Source: an uncultured Porphyromonadaceae bacterium
Lineage (GTDB): Bacteria > Bacteroidota > Bacteroidia > Bacteroidales > Muribaculaceae
Assembly (NCBI GenBank): GCA_900548875.1
Contig: URMA01000020.1
Coordinates: 1 to 43,950, forward strand
Direction: 5' to 3'
DNA length: 43,950 bases
Below, piece after piece: positions 1 to 7,221 of this stretch. The notes below the pieces were generated by a model that saw nothing but the letters and a program-made list of their open reading frames with translations, made no database searches and was not told the DNA's origin. Positions within the stretch are counted from its first letter, which is position 1. Every line of letters begins with the position of its first letter. Both the position numbers and the translations under genes were made by a program.

Positions 1-109
1 GTTCTTTTTCTATGGCACGCGGTCCCGCTATTTCTGACCAATCTTTCTCGCCGCACGATGTCAATAAGACAAATGCCAGCAGTGTGAATACGTAACAGAA
101 TTTATTCAT
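1..109 (-). CDS. Lipoprotein of tandem family, copy 1 (partial, N-terminus only)
   Basis: Only the first 36 codons are inside the window; the rest lies beyond base 1. The visible product begins MNKFCYVF and carries a lipoprotein signal peptide with lipobox LLTSC (Cys 19), followed by GEKDWSEIAG. Every visible residue equals the start of the next copy at 153-851. DNA from base 1 matches DNA from base 743, so this is the most downstream visible member of a head-to-tail array with a 742-bp period. Its function is unknown; it is probably a surface or periplasmic lipoprotein like its sisters. Confidence 0.8.
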   Translation of the reverse strand, partial: MNKFCYVFTLLAFVLLTSCGEKDWSEIAGPRAIEKE

Positions 110-152
110 ATAGTTAATTAATAAATAAAGTTCATTTATATGAATGTCTTGT

Positions 153-851
153 TTATTCCAGACAGACCAGTGTCATGTCGTAGTCTACGGAAATGGTAGT
201 TTTTTCCTCCACCACAGCCCCTTGTTCGAACTCCTGTTCGCCATGCTCATTCTCGACGATAGCATAATCCTTGTCGTAGATAGTTACTGGGAAGTCGTAT
301 TTCATTTTCACCTGATAAGTGCCGGGTATCCAGGGCCAGGGGTGTGGTAGGAACTCAAACTCTGGTTTTGATACCATGACTTTGCACGTGGTGTGTGCAG
401 GGATGCAATAGCTTTCCTTTGTAAAACTGTCGGCTGTTGTTTCTATTCTGTCTCGGGAATCGATAAGTGAATACAAATAGTTGCCATTAGAATCGTATAT
501 ACCCATGAAATTTTCAAATTTTTTGGGAAAAGGAACGCCTGATGGTAGAGTCGTTTCTTCCAGAGTGGGCAATTGAATGTGAATGGCTTTTGATGTATTG
601 TTTGTCCAGATTAAATAAAATTCAAGGAACTTGTTTTGAAATTTTACAGCTGCTTTGTCTCCGAAATCGATTGTAGTGCTGTCTGGAGCTCCCCAATTAT
701 CAATAGTTTCAAAAGTAAATATTGCCGACTGTCCGTGTGTCAGTTCTTTTTCTATGGCACGCGGTCCCGCTATTTCTGACCAATCTTTCTCGCCGCACGA
801 TGTCAATAAGACAAATGCCAGCAGTGTGAATACGTAACAGAATTTATTCAT
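153..851 (-). CDS. Putative lipoprotein of tandem family, copy 2
   Basis: 232 residues. A lipoprotein signal peptide ends at lipobox LLTSC with Cys 19; the following GEKDW is acidic, compatible with export to the outer surface in Bacteroidota (inference). The mature part is predicted beta-rich, with an LIWTNNTSKAI segment and a C-terminal WPW..PGTYQVKMKYDF region that looks like an immunoglobulin-like fold strand. No enzyme motif is visible. Compared with copy 3, residues 1-49 and the last ~54 are almost identical, but the centre (about 50-178) differs at nearly half of its positions. I do not recognise a named family. The gene follows copy 3 on the minus strand, so the copies may be cotranscribed. 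Confidence 0.85.
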   Translation of the reverse strand: MNKFCYVFTLLAFVLLTSCGEKDWSEIAGPRAIEKELTHGQSAIFTFETIDNWGAPDSTTIDFGDKAAVKFQNKFLEFYLIWTNNTSKAIHIQLPTLEETTLPSGVPFPKKFENFMGIYDSNGNYLYSLIDSRDRIETTADSFTKESYCIPAHTTCKVMVSKPEFEFLPHPWPWIPGTYQVKMKYDFPVTIYDKDYAIVENEHGEQEFEQGAVVEEKTTISVDYDMTLVCLE

Positions 852-894
852 ATAGTTAATTAATAAATAAAGTTCATTTATATGAATGTCTTGT

Positions 895-1584
895 TTATTC
901 CAGACAGACCAGTGTCATGTCGTAGTCTACGGAAATGGTAGTTTTTTCCTCCACCACAGCCCCTTGTTCGAACTCCTGTTCGCCATGCTCATTTTCGACG
1001 ACAGCATAGTCCTTGTCGTAGATAGTTACCGGGAAGTCGTATTTCATTTTCACCTGATAAGTGCCGGGAGCCCAAGGCCAAGGTTTTGGAAAATTCGGAA
1101 AATGCCCCGGAGAAATATTCATTTTACATGTGGAATGGGCAGGGATGCAGTATCCCGGTTCCAGTAAATTCCATAGGTCGATCACATAGTTGGCATCCAG
1201 CAGGGAATATTGGTATTCTCCTTTGTAATTATAAATGCCAAGATAGTTCCTGAACTTTTCGGGGAAAGGACCGCCTTCCGGAATGTCAGTATAAATATCC
1301 GGCAACTTTACATAAATGGCTTTAGATGTATTGTTTGTCCATATCAAGTGAAAATAGATGAAGACGTTATAGTATTTTACTGCTGCTTTATCGCCGAAAT
1401 CCGGTATTGGATTGTCGTTACAACCCCACCCTTGGTAGGTCTCAAAAGTAAATATTGCCGACTGTCCGTGTGTCAGTTCTTTTTCTATGGCACGCGGTCC
1501 CGCTATTTCTGACCAATCTTTCTCGCCGCATGATGTCAATAAGACAAATGCCAACAGTGTGAATACGTAACAGAATTTTTTCAT
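895..1584 (-). CDS. Putative lipoprotein of tandem family, copy 3
   Basis: 229 residues from the start MKKFCYVF. A longer in-frame start at 1635 adds 17 residues ahead of the signal peptide and would hide it, so I reject it. Lipobox LLTSC with Cys 19. Same architecture as copy 2, with a diverged middle (for example YQGWGCNDNP and NYLGIYNYKGEYQYS) between shared ends. This is the first gene of the array in transcription order and sits 160 bases from the end of pgi, beyond that gene's terminator. A weak -7-like box (one mismatch to TAnnTTTG) lies at 1611-1618 on the minus strand. Confidence 0.85.
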   Translation of the reverse strand: MKKFCYVFTLLAFVLLTSCGEKDWSEIAGPRAIEKELTHGQSAIFTFETYQGWGCNDNPIPDFGDKAAVKYYNVFIYFHLIWTNNTSKAIYVKLPDIYTDIPEGGPFPEKFRNYLGIYNYKGEYQYSLLDANYVIDLWNLLEPGYCIPAHSTCKMNISPGHFPNFPKPWPWAPGTYQVKMKYDFPVTIYDKDYAVVENEHGEQEFEQGAVVEEKTTISVDYDMTLVCLE

Positions 1585-1685
1585 AAAATGAGCGTTTGTG
1601 GTTTGTTTTTCGAAAGTATTAAAAATTTTGAGCAATTCCGATTTTTTTTTGCATTTATTAATAAATATAGGACAAAAACAAACAG

Positions 1686-1723
1686 AAAAGGCTGTCGCAG
1701 GTCTTGTGCCTGCAACAGCCTTT
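1686..1723 (-). terminator. Rho-independent terminator after pgi
   Basis: Read on the minus strand, AAAGGCTGTTGCAGG pairs across a short loop with CCTGCGACAGCCTTTT, with one mismatch in the stem, and ends in a T-rich run. It lies just beyond the pgi stop codon and ends the lysS-gpsA-pgi transcript before the lipoprotein array. Confidence 0.8.
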
Positions 1724-1746
1724 GTCGGTATTGATTAATCGTTCGA

Positions 1747-3084
1747 TTATTTCAATTTAGCTTGGATAGCTTTGCTTTCTTCTTCGTAGCCCGGTTTGTT
1801 GAGGAGAGCGAACATGTTTTTCTTGTAAGCTTCCACACCCGGTTGGTTGAACGGATTTACATCGAGGATGTAACCGCTGATACCGCAGGCTTTTTCGAAG
1901 AAATAGATGATTTCGCCGAGGTAGTATTCAGTAAGTTCCGGAAGTGTGATGTGGATGTTAGGAACACCGCCGTCAACGTGAGCGATAACTGTTCCGAGTT
2001 CTGCCATCTTGTTCACTTCGTCGATGCGCTTGCCGGCGATGTAGTTCAAACCGTCGAGGTTGGCTTCGTCGCTTGGAATGCGTACTTCGTGCTGCTGTGT
2101 AGCAACGGAAATCACTGTTTCAAAGATAGTGCGTTCGCCTTCCTGAATCCATTGGCCCATTGAGTGAAGGTCGGTAGAGTTGTCGACAGCTGCCGGGAAG
2201 ATGCCCTTGCCGTCCTTACCTTCGCTTTCACCGTAAAGCTGTTTCCACCATTCGCCGAGGAAGTGGAGCTTCGGGTTGTAGTTGACAAGAATTTCTGTTT
2301 TCTTGCCGGCCTTATAGAGGGCGTTGCGGGTTTTTGCATAGAGGTATGACAAGTTGGAGTCGTCGGCGTTGGCTGTAGCTTCTTCCATAGCCTTGGCACC
2401 GGCAACGAGTTTGCGGATGTCGAATCCTGCAACGGCAATCGGAAGCAAGCCTACCGGAGTGAGAACAGAGAAACGTCCGCCGACATTGTCTTCGATAACG
2501 AATGTGGCATAGCCTTCTTCAGTAGCCAGCTTGCGGAGAGCGCCGCGTTTTGCATCGGTTACGGCTACAATATGTTTCGTGGCAAATGCCTTGCCTTCCT
2601 GCTTTTCGAGCATTTCTTTCAACAGACGGAAAGCAATGGCCGGTTCAGTTGTTGTACCGGATTTGGAGATTACGATGATACCGAATTTTTTGCCTTCCAG
2701 AAGTTTTATCAATTCATAGGTGTAGTCTTCACCGATGTTCTGACCTGCGAACAGAACGCGTGGACCGTTGGCCGGTTTCAAGGCAGCGAATGAGTCGCTG
2801 AGAGCTTCGATTACGGCCTTTGCACCGAGGTAGCTTCCGCCGATACCGATAGCTACAACGTATTCGCAGTCGTCGCGAAGCGTTTTGGCTGCTTTTTCGA
2901 TTCCGGCGAGGAATTCGTCAGACAAAGATGATGGCAAGTGCAACCAGCCCAGGAAGTCGTTGCCAAGACCTGTGCCTTTTTCCAATTTTTCAAGTCCTTC
3001 TTTAGCACTTGCGTTAAGTGCATTGATTTCTACATCGCTAACCGTACCGTGTACGTTTTTGATGTTGAGTTCCAAATTCTTCAT
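1747..3084 (-). CDS. pgi: Glucose-6-phosphate isomerase
   Basis: 445 residues, the length of the short bacterial PGI type. It interconverts glucose 6-phosphate and fructose 6-phosphate in glycolysis and gluconeogenesis (cytoplasm). Visible family motifs are IGIGGSYLGAKA (about 80-91), VISKSGTTTEPA in the sugar-isomerase phosphate-binding loop (about 139-150), ENVGGRFS-like DNVGGRFSVLTPVGLLP, and GEWWKQLYGESEGK. A C-terminal NPFNQPGVEAYK carries the conserved lysine. It is the last gene of the run lysS-gpsA-pgi, 60 bases after gpsA, and is followed by a terminator. Confidence 0.97.
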   Translation of the reverse strand: MKNLELNIKNVHGTVSDVEINALNASAKEGLEKLEKGTGLGNDFLGWLHLPSSLSDEFLAGIEKAAKTLRDDCEYVVAIGIGGSYLGAKAVIEALSDSFAALKPANGPRVLFAGQNIGEDYTYELIKLLEGKKFGIIVISKSGTTTEPAIAFRLLKEMLEKQEGKAFATKHIVAVTDAKRGALRKLATEEGYATFVIEDNVGGRFSVLTPVGLLPIAVAGFDIRKLVAGAKAMEEATANADDSNLSYLYAKTRNALYKAGKKTEILVNYNPKLHFLGEWWKQLYGESEGKDGKGIFPAAVDNSTDLHSMGQWIQEGERTIFETVISVATQQHEVRIPSDEANLDGLNYIAGKRIDEVNKMAELGTVIAHVDGGVPNIHITLPELTEYYLGEIIYFFEKACGISGYILDVNPFNQPGVEAYKKNMFALLNKPGYEEESKAIQAKLK

Positions 3085-3144
3085 AATACTTTTGAATTAA
3101 TCAAATTGTTGTTATCCAATACGTTTCAATAGTTGTGCGGCATC

Positions 3145-4140
3145 TTACAGCAATTTGTCCGCCAAGGCGTCGATGGCTGTCTGAGCCGGTACTTTATTGT
3201 AGAGAATGTCGTACACACAATTCAGAATCGGCATATCCACGTTGTATTTCCGGTTGATTTCGTAGATACACTTCGTTCCGTAGTAGCCTTCCGCCACCAT
3301 TTCCATCTCCATCATTGCCGCCTTCACTTTGTAGCCGCGTCCGATGTAGGATCCGAAATTGTGGTTCCGGCTGAATTTTGAGTAGGCCGTCACCAGCAGG
3401 TCGCCCAGATAGACGGAGTCGGTGATGCAACGGTTTCCGCCGCAGACGGTTGTGAGGAAGCGGTCCATTTCGCGGATGGCGTTCGACACGAGCATTGCCT
3501 GAAAGTTGTCGCCGCTTTTAAGTCCGTAGATGATACCGGCACAAATGCCGTAGACGTTCTTGAGAACGGCTCCGTATTCAATGCCGTCGACGTCGGTCGA
3601 CACGATGGTCCGCAGTTTCGGGCCTTGCAGGCATTGGGCGAAGCGTTTGGCAAGCTGTATGTCCTTGCTGCCGATGGTGAGGTAGGACTTTCTTCCCAAA
3701 GCCACCTCTTCGGCATGGCACGGTCCGCCGATAACCAGCTGATGTTCCGGCCGGATATGGTAGAAATCGCGCATGTAGTCGGTGACGATGGCATTTTCGT
3801 CGGGTACGATGCCTTTTACTGCTGAAACAATGCACTTTCCGCTCAAGTCGACCGTGATTTTCTTCAGGTGTTCCTTGATGTAGGGAGAAGGCATTACCAG
3901 CAGCAGGGTGTCGGCTTCGCTGCACACGGCGTTGATGTCTGACGAGAAATGTATTCTGTCGGTGTCAAACATGACGTCGGACAGGTAGACCGGATTATGC
4001 TTGTCGCGGAGGAAATCGGCGATGCGGTCGTCGCGCCGCATGTACCAGATTATTTCCCGACAATTGGTGAGCAACAGTTTAGCGAGGGCGGTTGCCCAGC
4101 TTCCGCCCCCCATCACTGCAATTTTTCCTGGAAATTCCAT
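3145..4140 (-). CDS. gpsA: NAD(P)-dependent glycerol-3-phosphate dehydrogenase
   Basis: 331 residues. It reduces dihydroxyacetone phosphate to sn-glycerol 3-phosphate, the backbone of phospholipids (cytoplasm). The N-terminus has a Rossmann nucleotide-binding loop, MGGGSWATALAKLL (about 10-23). A catalytic-lysine segment follows in SAVKGI (near 108), then VIGGPCHAEE (about 137-146) and the helical substrate-binding domain with EYGAVLKNVYGICAGI. Length is typical of the family. Located between lysS and pgi with gaps of 45 and 60 bases, so it is probably cotranscribed with them. Confidence 0.96.
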   Translation of the reverse strand: MEFPGKIAVMGGGSWATALAKLLLTNCREIIWYMRRDDRIADFLRDKHNPVYLSDVMFDTDRIHFSSDINAVCSEADTLLLVMPSPYIKEHLKKITVDLSGKCIVSAVKGIVPDENAIVTDYMRDFYHIRPEHQLVIGGPCHAEEVALGRKSYLTIGSKDIQLAKRFAQCLQGPKLRTIVSTDVDGIEYGAVLKNVYGICAGIIYGLKSGDNFQAMLVSNAIREMDRFLTTVCGGNRCITDSVYLGDLLVTAYSKFSRNHNFGSYIGRGYKVKAAMMEMEMVAEGYYGTKCIYEINRKYNVDMPILNCVYDILYNKVPAQTAIDALADKLL

Positions 4141-4185
4141 TCGAACTAAAAATATATTCTTCTTGGTTACTTTGTTCTGTTCAGC

Positions 4186-5913
4186 CTATTTGGCGTTTTC
4201 TACCCAACGGGCTACATCTTCCTTCGTCGGGTTGGCAAGTTCGAGCTTGAATTTCTTATTGAGTCCGCAGAGGTCCTGCTGCAACTTGTTAGGGTTGGCA
4301 TCGCGGAGACTTTCTACGGTCAGATAGCCTGCTTTCTGTACGGCAGGAACCCATTCGGCCGGCACGCCGATAGCCGTGTAGGCTTCTTCGCGGTCGCGTT
4401 TTGCCACCTTTTCCGGACGCATCTGCGGGAAGAAGAGCACTTCCTGAATGGTTGTCTGTCCGGTCATGAGCATCACGAGACGGTCCATGCCGATACCCAT
4501 ACCTGATGTCGGAGGCATACCGTATTCAAGGGCGCGGATGAAGTCCTTGTCGATAATCATCGCTTCGTCGTCTCCCTTTTCGCTCAGCTTCATCTGTTCA
4601 ACGAAGCGTTCGTACTGGTCGATCGGGTCGTTCAACTCGGAGTAGGCGTTACACAATTCCTTGCCGTTGACCATCAGCTCGAAACGCTCTGTCAAATCCG
4701 GGTTGTTGCGGTGACGCTTTGTAAGCGGCGACATTTCAATCGGATAGTCGATGATGAATGTCGGCTGTATATAGTTGCCTTCGCACTTTTCGCCGAAGAT
4801 TTCGTCGATGAGCTTGCCTTTGCCGAAGGATTCGTCCACTTCGATGTTGAGCTTTTTGCACACGTCGCGGAGCTGGTCCTCGTTCATGCCGGTGATGTCG
4901 ATGCCGGTGAATTCCTTGATGGAGTCAATCATCGTCACGCGCTTGAATGGTGCCTTGAAGCTGATGACATTGTCGCCTATCTTTACTTCCGTAGAGCCGT
5001 TCACGTCGAGACAGATCTTTTCGAGCATCTTTTCCGTGAAGTTCATCATCCAGTTGTAGTCCTTATAGGAAACATAGATTTCCATGCAGGTAAATTCCGG
5101 ATTGTGGGTGCGGTCCATACCTTCGTTGCGGAAGTTCTTCGAGAACTCGTAAACGCCTTCGAATCCGCCTACGATGAGGCGTTTCAGATAAAGTTCGTCG
5201 GCAATGCGGAGGTAGAGAGGAATGTCGAGCGCATTGTGGTGAGTGATGAACGGACGCGCAGAAGCACCGCCCGGGATGGACTGGAGGATAGGAGTCTCCA
5301 CTTCCATGTAGCCGTGGGAGTTGAAATACTCACGCATGGAGTTGTACACCTTTGTACGCTTGATGAATATGTCTTTTACACCGTCGTTCACCACCAGGTC
5401 AACGTAGCGTTGGCGGTAGCGGAGTTCCGGATCTTCGAATGCGTCGTAGGTTACACCGTCCTTCACCTTGACGATAGGCAGCGGACGCAACGACTTGCAG
5501 AGCAGCTTGATGCTCTTGGCATGTACGGTGATTTCGCCCATTTGAGTTCTGAATACAAAACCTTGGATGCCTACAAAGTCGCCGATATCGAGCAATTTTT
5601 TGAAAAACACATTGTAGAGGTCCTTGTTTTCATCCGGGCAAATGTCGTCACGACTAATGTAAACCTGGATTCTGCCTTCTGCATCCTGAAGTTCCATGAA
5701 GGAAGCCTTTCCCATGATGCGTCGGCTCATGATACGTCCCGCGATGCTCACATTACGCACCTCGGCTCCGTCCTTAAAATTTTCTTTGATTTCTTTTGTG
5801 TGGCCGGTTACAACGAATTCGGCAGCCGGATACGGCTCGATTCCCATTTTACGCAACTCGGCAAGACTGTTACGACGAACAATCTCTTGTTCACTCAGCT
5901 CAAGTACATTCAT
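4186..5913 (-). CDS. lysS: Lysyl-tRNA synthetase, class II
   Basis: 575 residues. It charges tRNA-Lys with lysine using ATP. The N-terminal half has the OB-fold anticodon-binding domain (SIAGRIMSRRIMGKASFMELQD). The catalytic class II core follows, with motif 2 FRNEGMDRTHNPEFT and motif 3 GMGIGMDRLVM. Many family members are about 500 residues; here about 70 extra residues follow motif 3. They contain VPAEWVPAVQKAGYLTVESL and suggest a small helix-hairpin-helix-like module. My recollection is that Bacteroidales LysS proteins commonly carry such an extension. First gene of lysS-gpsA-pgi. Confidence 0.97.
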   Translation of the reverse strand: MNVLELSEQEIVRRNSLAELRKMGIEPYPAAEFVVTGHTKEIKENFKDGAEVRNVSIAGRIMSRRIMGKASFMELQDAEGRIQVYISRDDICPDENKDLYNVFFKKLLDIGDFVGIQGFVFRTQMGEITVHAKSIKLLCKSLRPLPIVKVKDGVTYDAFEDPELRYRQRYVDLVVNDGVKDIFIKRTKVYNSMREYFNSHGYMEVETPILQSIPGGASARPFITHHNALDIPLYLRIADELYLKRLIVGGFEGVYEFSKNFRNEGMDRTHNPEFTCMEIYVSYKDYNWMMNFTEKMLEKICLDVNGSTEVKIGDNVISFKAPFKRVTMIDSIKEFTGIDITGMNEDQLRDVCKKLNIEVDESFGKGKLIDEIFGEKCEGNYIQPTFIIDYPIEMSPLTKRHRNNPDLTERFELMVNGKELCNAYSELNDPIDQYERFVEQMKLSEKGDDEAMIIDKDFIRALEYGMPPTSGMGIGMDRLVMLMTGQTTIQEVLFFPQMRPEKVAKRDREEAYTAIGVPAEWVPAVQKAGYLTVESLRDANPNKLQQDLCGLNKKFKLELANPTKEDVARWVENAK

Positions 5914-5972
5914 ATTTTATTGCTTGTTATTTGTAATCCAATACCTTCAAGCGCACTTTACGCTTCAATTTG

Positions 5973-6001
5973 CAAAATTAAGCATAAATCCGCAAAATCA
6001 A
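5973..6001 (-). promoter_or_regulatory. lysS promoter
   Basis: On the minus strand a TTG (5999-6001) is followed after 18 bases by TAATTTTG (5973-5980), an exact TAnnTTTG -7 box. The spacing suits the Bacteroidota housekeeping sigma factor. It would give a leader of roughly 50 bases before the lysS start at 5913. Confidence 0.6.
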
Positions 6002-6082
6002 GCATTTCAGTGGATAAACTTTGTTTATGAAGCCGGAGGGGTGTGCCGGAGAAAGCTATAAATGCCTTGCCGGGAAATAAAA

Positions 6083-6104
6083 AAGGAGCGTCGGGGCGCT
6101 CCTT
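6083..6104 (-). terminator. Terminator after the sirtuin gene
   Basis: On the minus strand AAGGAGCG pairs with CGCTCCTT across a six-base loop and runs into TTTTATTT. It lies a few bases past the sirtuin stop codon at 6109. Confidence 0.85.
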
Positions 6105-6108
6105 GGGG

Positions 6109-6807
6109 TTATAGCTGGGATTTCAGTATTTCGGTCAGTTCGGCCACGCCTTCGGTGGCGGTTTTTGCGATGACGGTCACTTTGCCGGCGCCGTCGGGAA
6201 TTGGGGCCGGGCGCGGGTCGATGTAGTAGATGGGCACGCCGGGGCGGACATAGTAGAGCAGTCCGGCAGCCGGGTAGACGTTGAGCGAAGTGCCGATAAC
6301 TACGAATATGTCGGCTTGGCGAACCAACTCGATGGCAGGTTCAATGTTGGGCACGGCTTCCTGGAAGAACACGATGTGCGGACGTATGGGGTCGCCGTAT
6401 TCGTCGCGGGTTTCCGGCGTGGTTTCCAGATTGTCGGGCGTAAGCGTGTATACGCGGTCTTCATGACGCATGGAGCGCACTTTCATCAGCTCGCCGTGCA
6501 GATGGAGCACATGTGTGCTGCCGGCACGCTCGTGCAGGTCGTCGACATTCTGGGTGATGATGTGCACATCGAAATAATCTTCCAGCTTTTTCAGCCCGAT
6601 GTGGGCCGCATTCGGCTTACATTTGAGGAGCTCTTTGCGGCGTGTATTGTAAAATTCATGCACCAGTGCCGGGTTGCGTACGAATCCGTCGTGGCTTGCC
6701 ACGTCCATTACCGGGTATTTGTCCCAAAGTCCGCCGGCGTCGCGGAAGGTCGACAGTCCGCTTTCTGCGCTGATGCCGGCGCCGGTTGATACGATTAGTT
6801 TTTTCAT
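6109..6807 (-). CDS. cobB: NAD-dependent protein deacylase, class III sirtuin, without zinc cysteines
   Basis: 232 residues from MKKLIVSTGAGISAESG. An upstream in-frame start at 7044 would add 79 residues before the Rossmann loop, so I reject it. Sirtuin motifs are GAGISAESGLSTFRD (9-23), TQNVDDLHERAG (85-96) and the catalytic His in LHLHGE (His 104). Tyr 53 and Arg 56 (FYNTRR) match the YxxR pair that marks SIRT5/CobB-type desuccinylase-capable enzymes. The four zinc-binding cysteines expected after HGE are absent: the only Cys is residue 63. It probably removes acyl groups from lysines at the cost of NAD. It is a single gene with its own terminator. Confidence 0.93.
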   Translation of the reverse strand: MKKLIVSTGAGISAESGLSTFRDAGGLWDKYPVMDVASHDGFVRNPALVHEFYNTRRKELLKCKPNAAHIGLKKLEDYFDVHIITQNVDDLHERAGSTHVLHLHGELMKVRSMRHEDRVYTLTPDNLETTPETRDEYGDPIRPHIVFFQEAVPNIEPAIELVRQADIFVVIGTSLNVYPAAGLLYYVRPGVPIYYIDPRPAPIPDGAGKVTVIAKTATEGVAELTEILKSQL

Positions 6808-7221
6808 AGCTATGCTGTTGTTAGTAGTCGTCTGGTGTGTCAGTTGTCGGAAACGGTCAGAGATAGCATTGTCCGGTGTAGGCGGTTTTTCGTGTGTTGG
6901 CCGGAAAGTTTCCCTGTCATGTCCGAACATGGAACAGACACTACGAAGATAGTAAATTTTCGGTAAAATTGCTAATTGGAAGAGTAGAAAAGCTGGTGCA
7001 AAATTATTGTAAAATTTGTATCTGTTGGTTAAATATTCGGCCATTTCTTGCTATGTTTGAAAATATCGCTAACTTTACCAAAAAAGTTTTGAATAACGTT
7101 GTCATTCAGAATGAGTGGAATAGAAATGCTATGAAACACATAATGCCCAACTTTTGAACGACATGCGAGAGAGACTATAATTTGACAATAACCTATATTT
7201 TAACTTAAAATCTAATTTAGT
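6808..7221. promoter_or_regulatory. Divergent intergenic region, 414 bp
   Basis: No convincing gene is seen here. On the plus strand TATGTTTG at 7052-7059 fits the TAnnTTTG -7 box, with TTG at 7025-7027 (24-base gap, longer than ideal). This would give a ~155-base leader for the secreted protein at 7222. On the minus strand CGAAGATA (6944-6951) reads TATCTTCG, one mismatch from the -7 box, upstream of the sirtuin. Both assignments are tentative. Confidence 0.35.

Larger units (their letters stand above)
1..1584. repeat. Tandem gene array, 742-bp period
   Basis: Base n and base n+742 match over roughly the first 340 bases. I see no difference over about the first 250 bases, four substitutions in the next 50, then divergence near 327/1069. 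The intergenic spacers at 110-152 and 852-894 are identical. The repeat unit is one lipoprotein gene plus its 43-bp spacer. Copies 2 and 3 share near-identical ends around a diverged middle, a pattern expected from repeated recombination between neighbours. A similar array may continue beyond base 1. Confidence 0.9.

Noticed and set aside
4711..6030. 439-codon open frame on the plus strand
   Set aside because: It runs antisense to lysS and contains no protein signature; the lysS motifs are clear.
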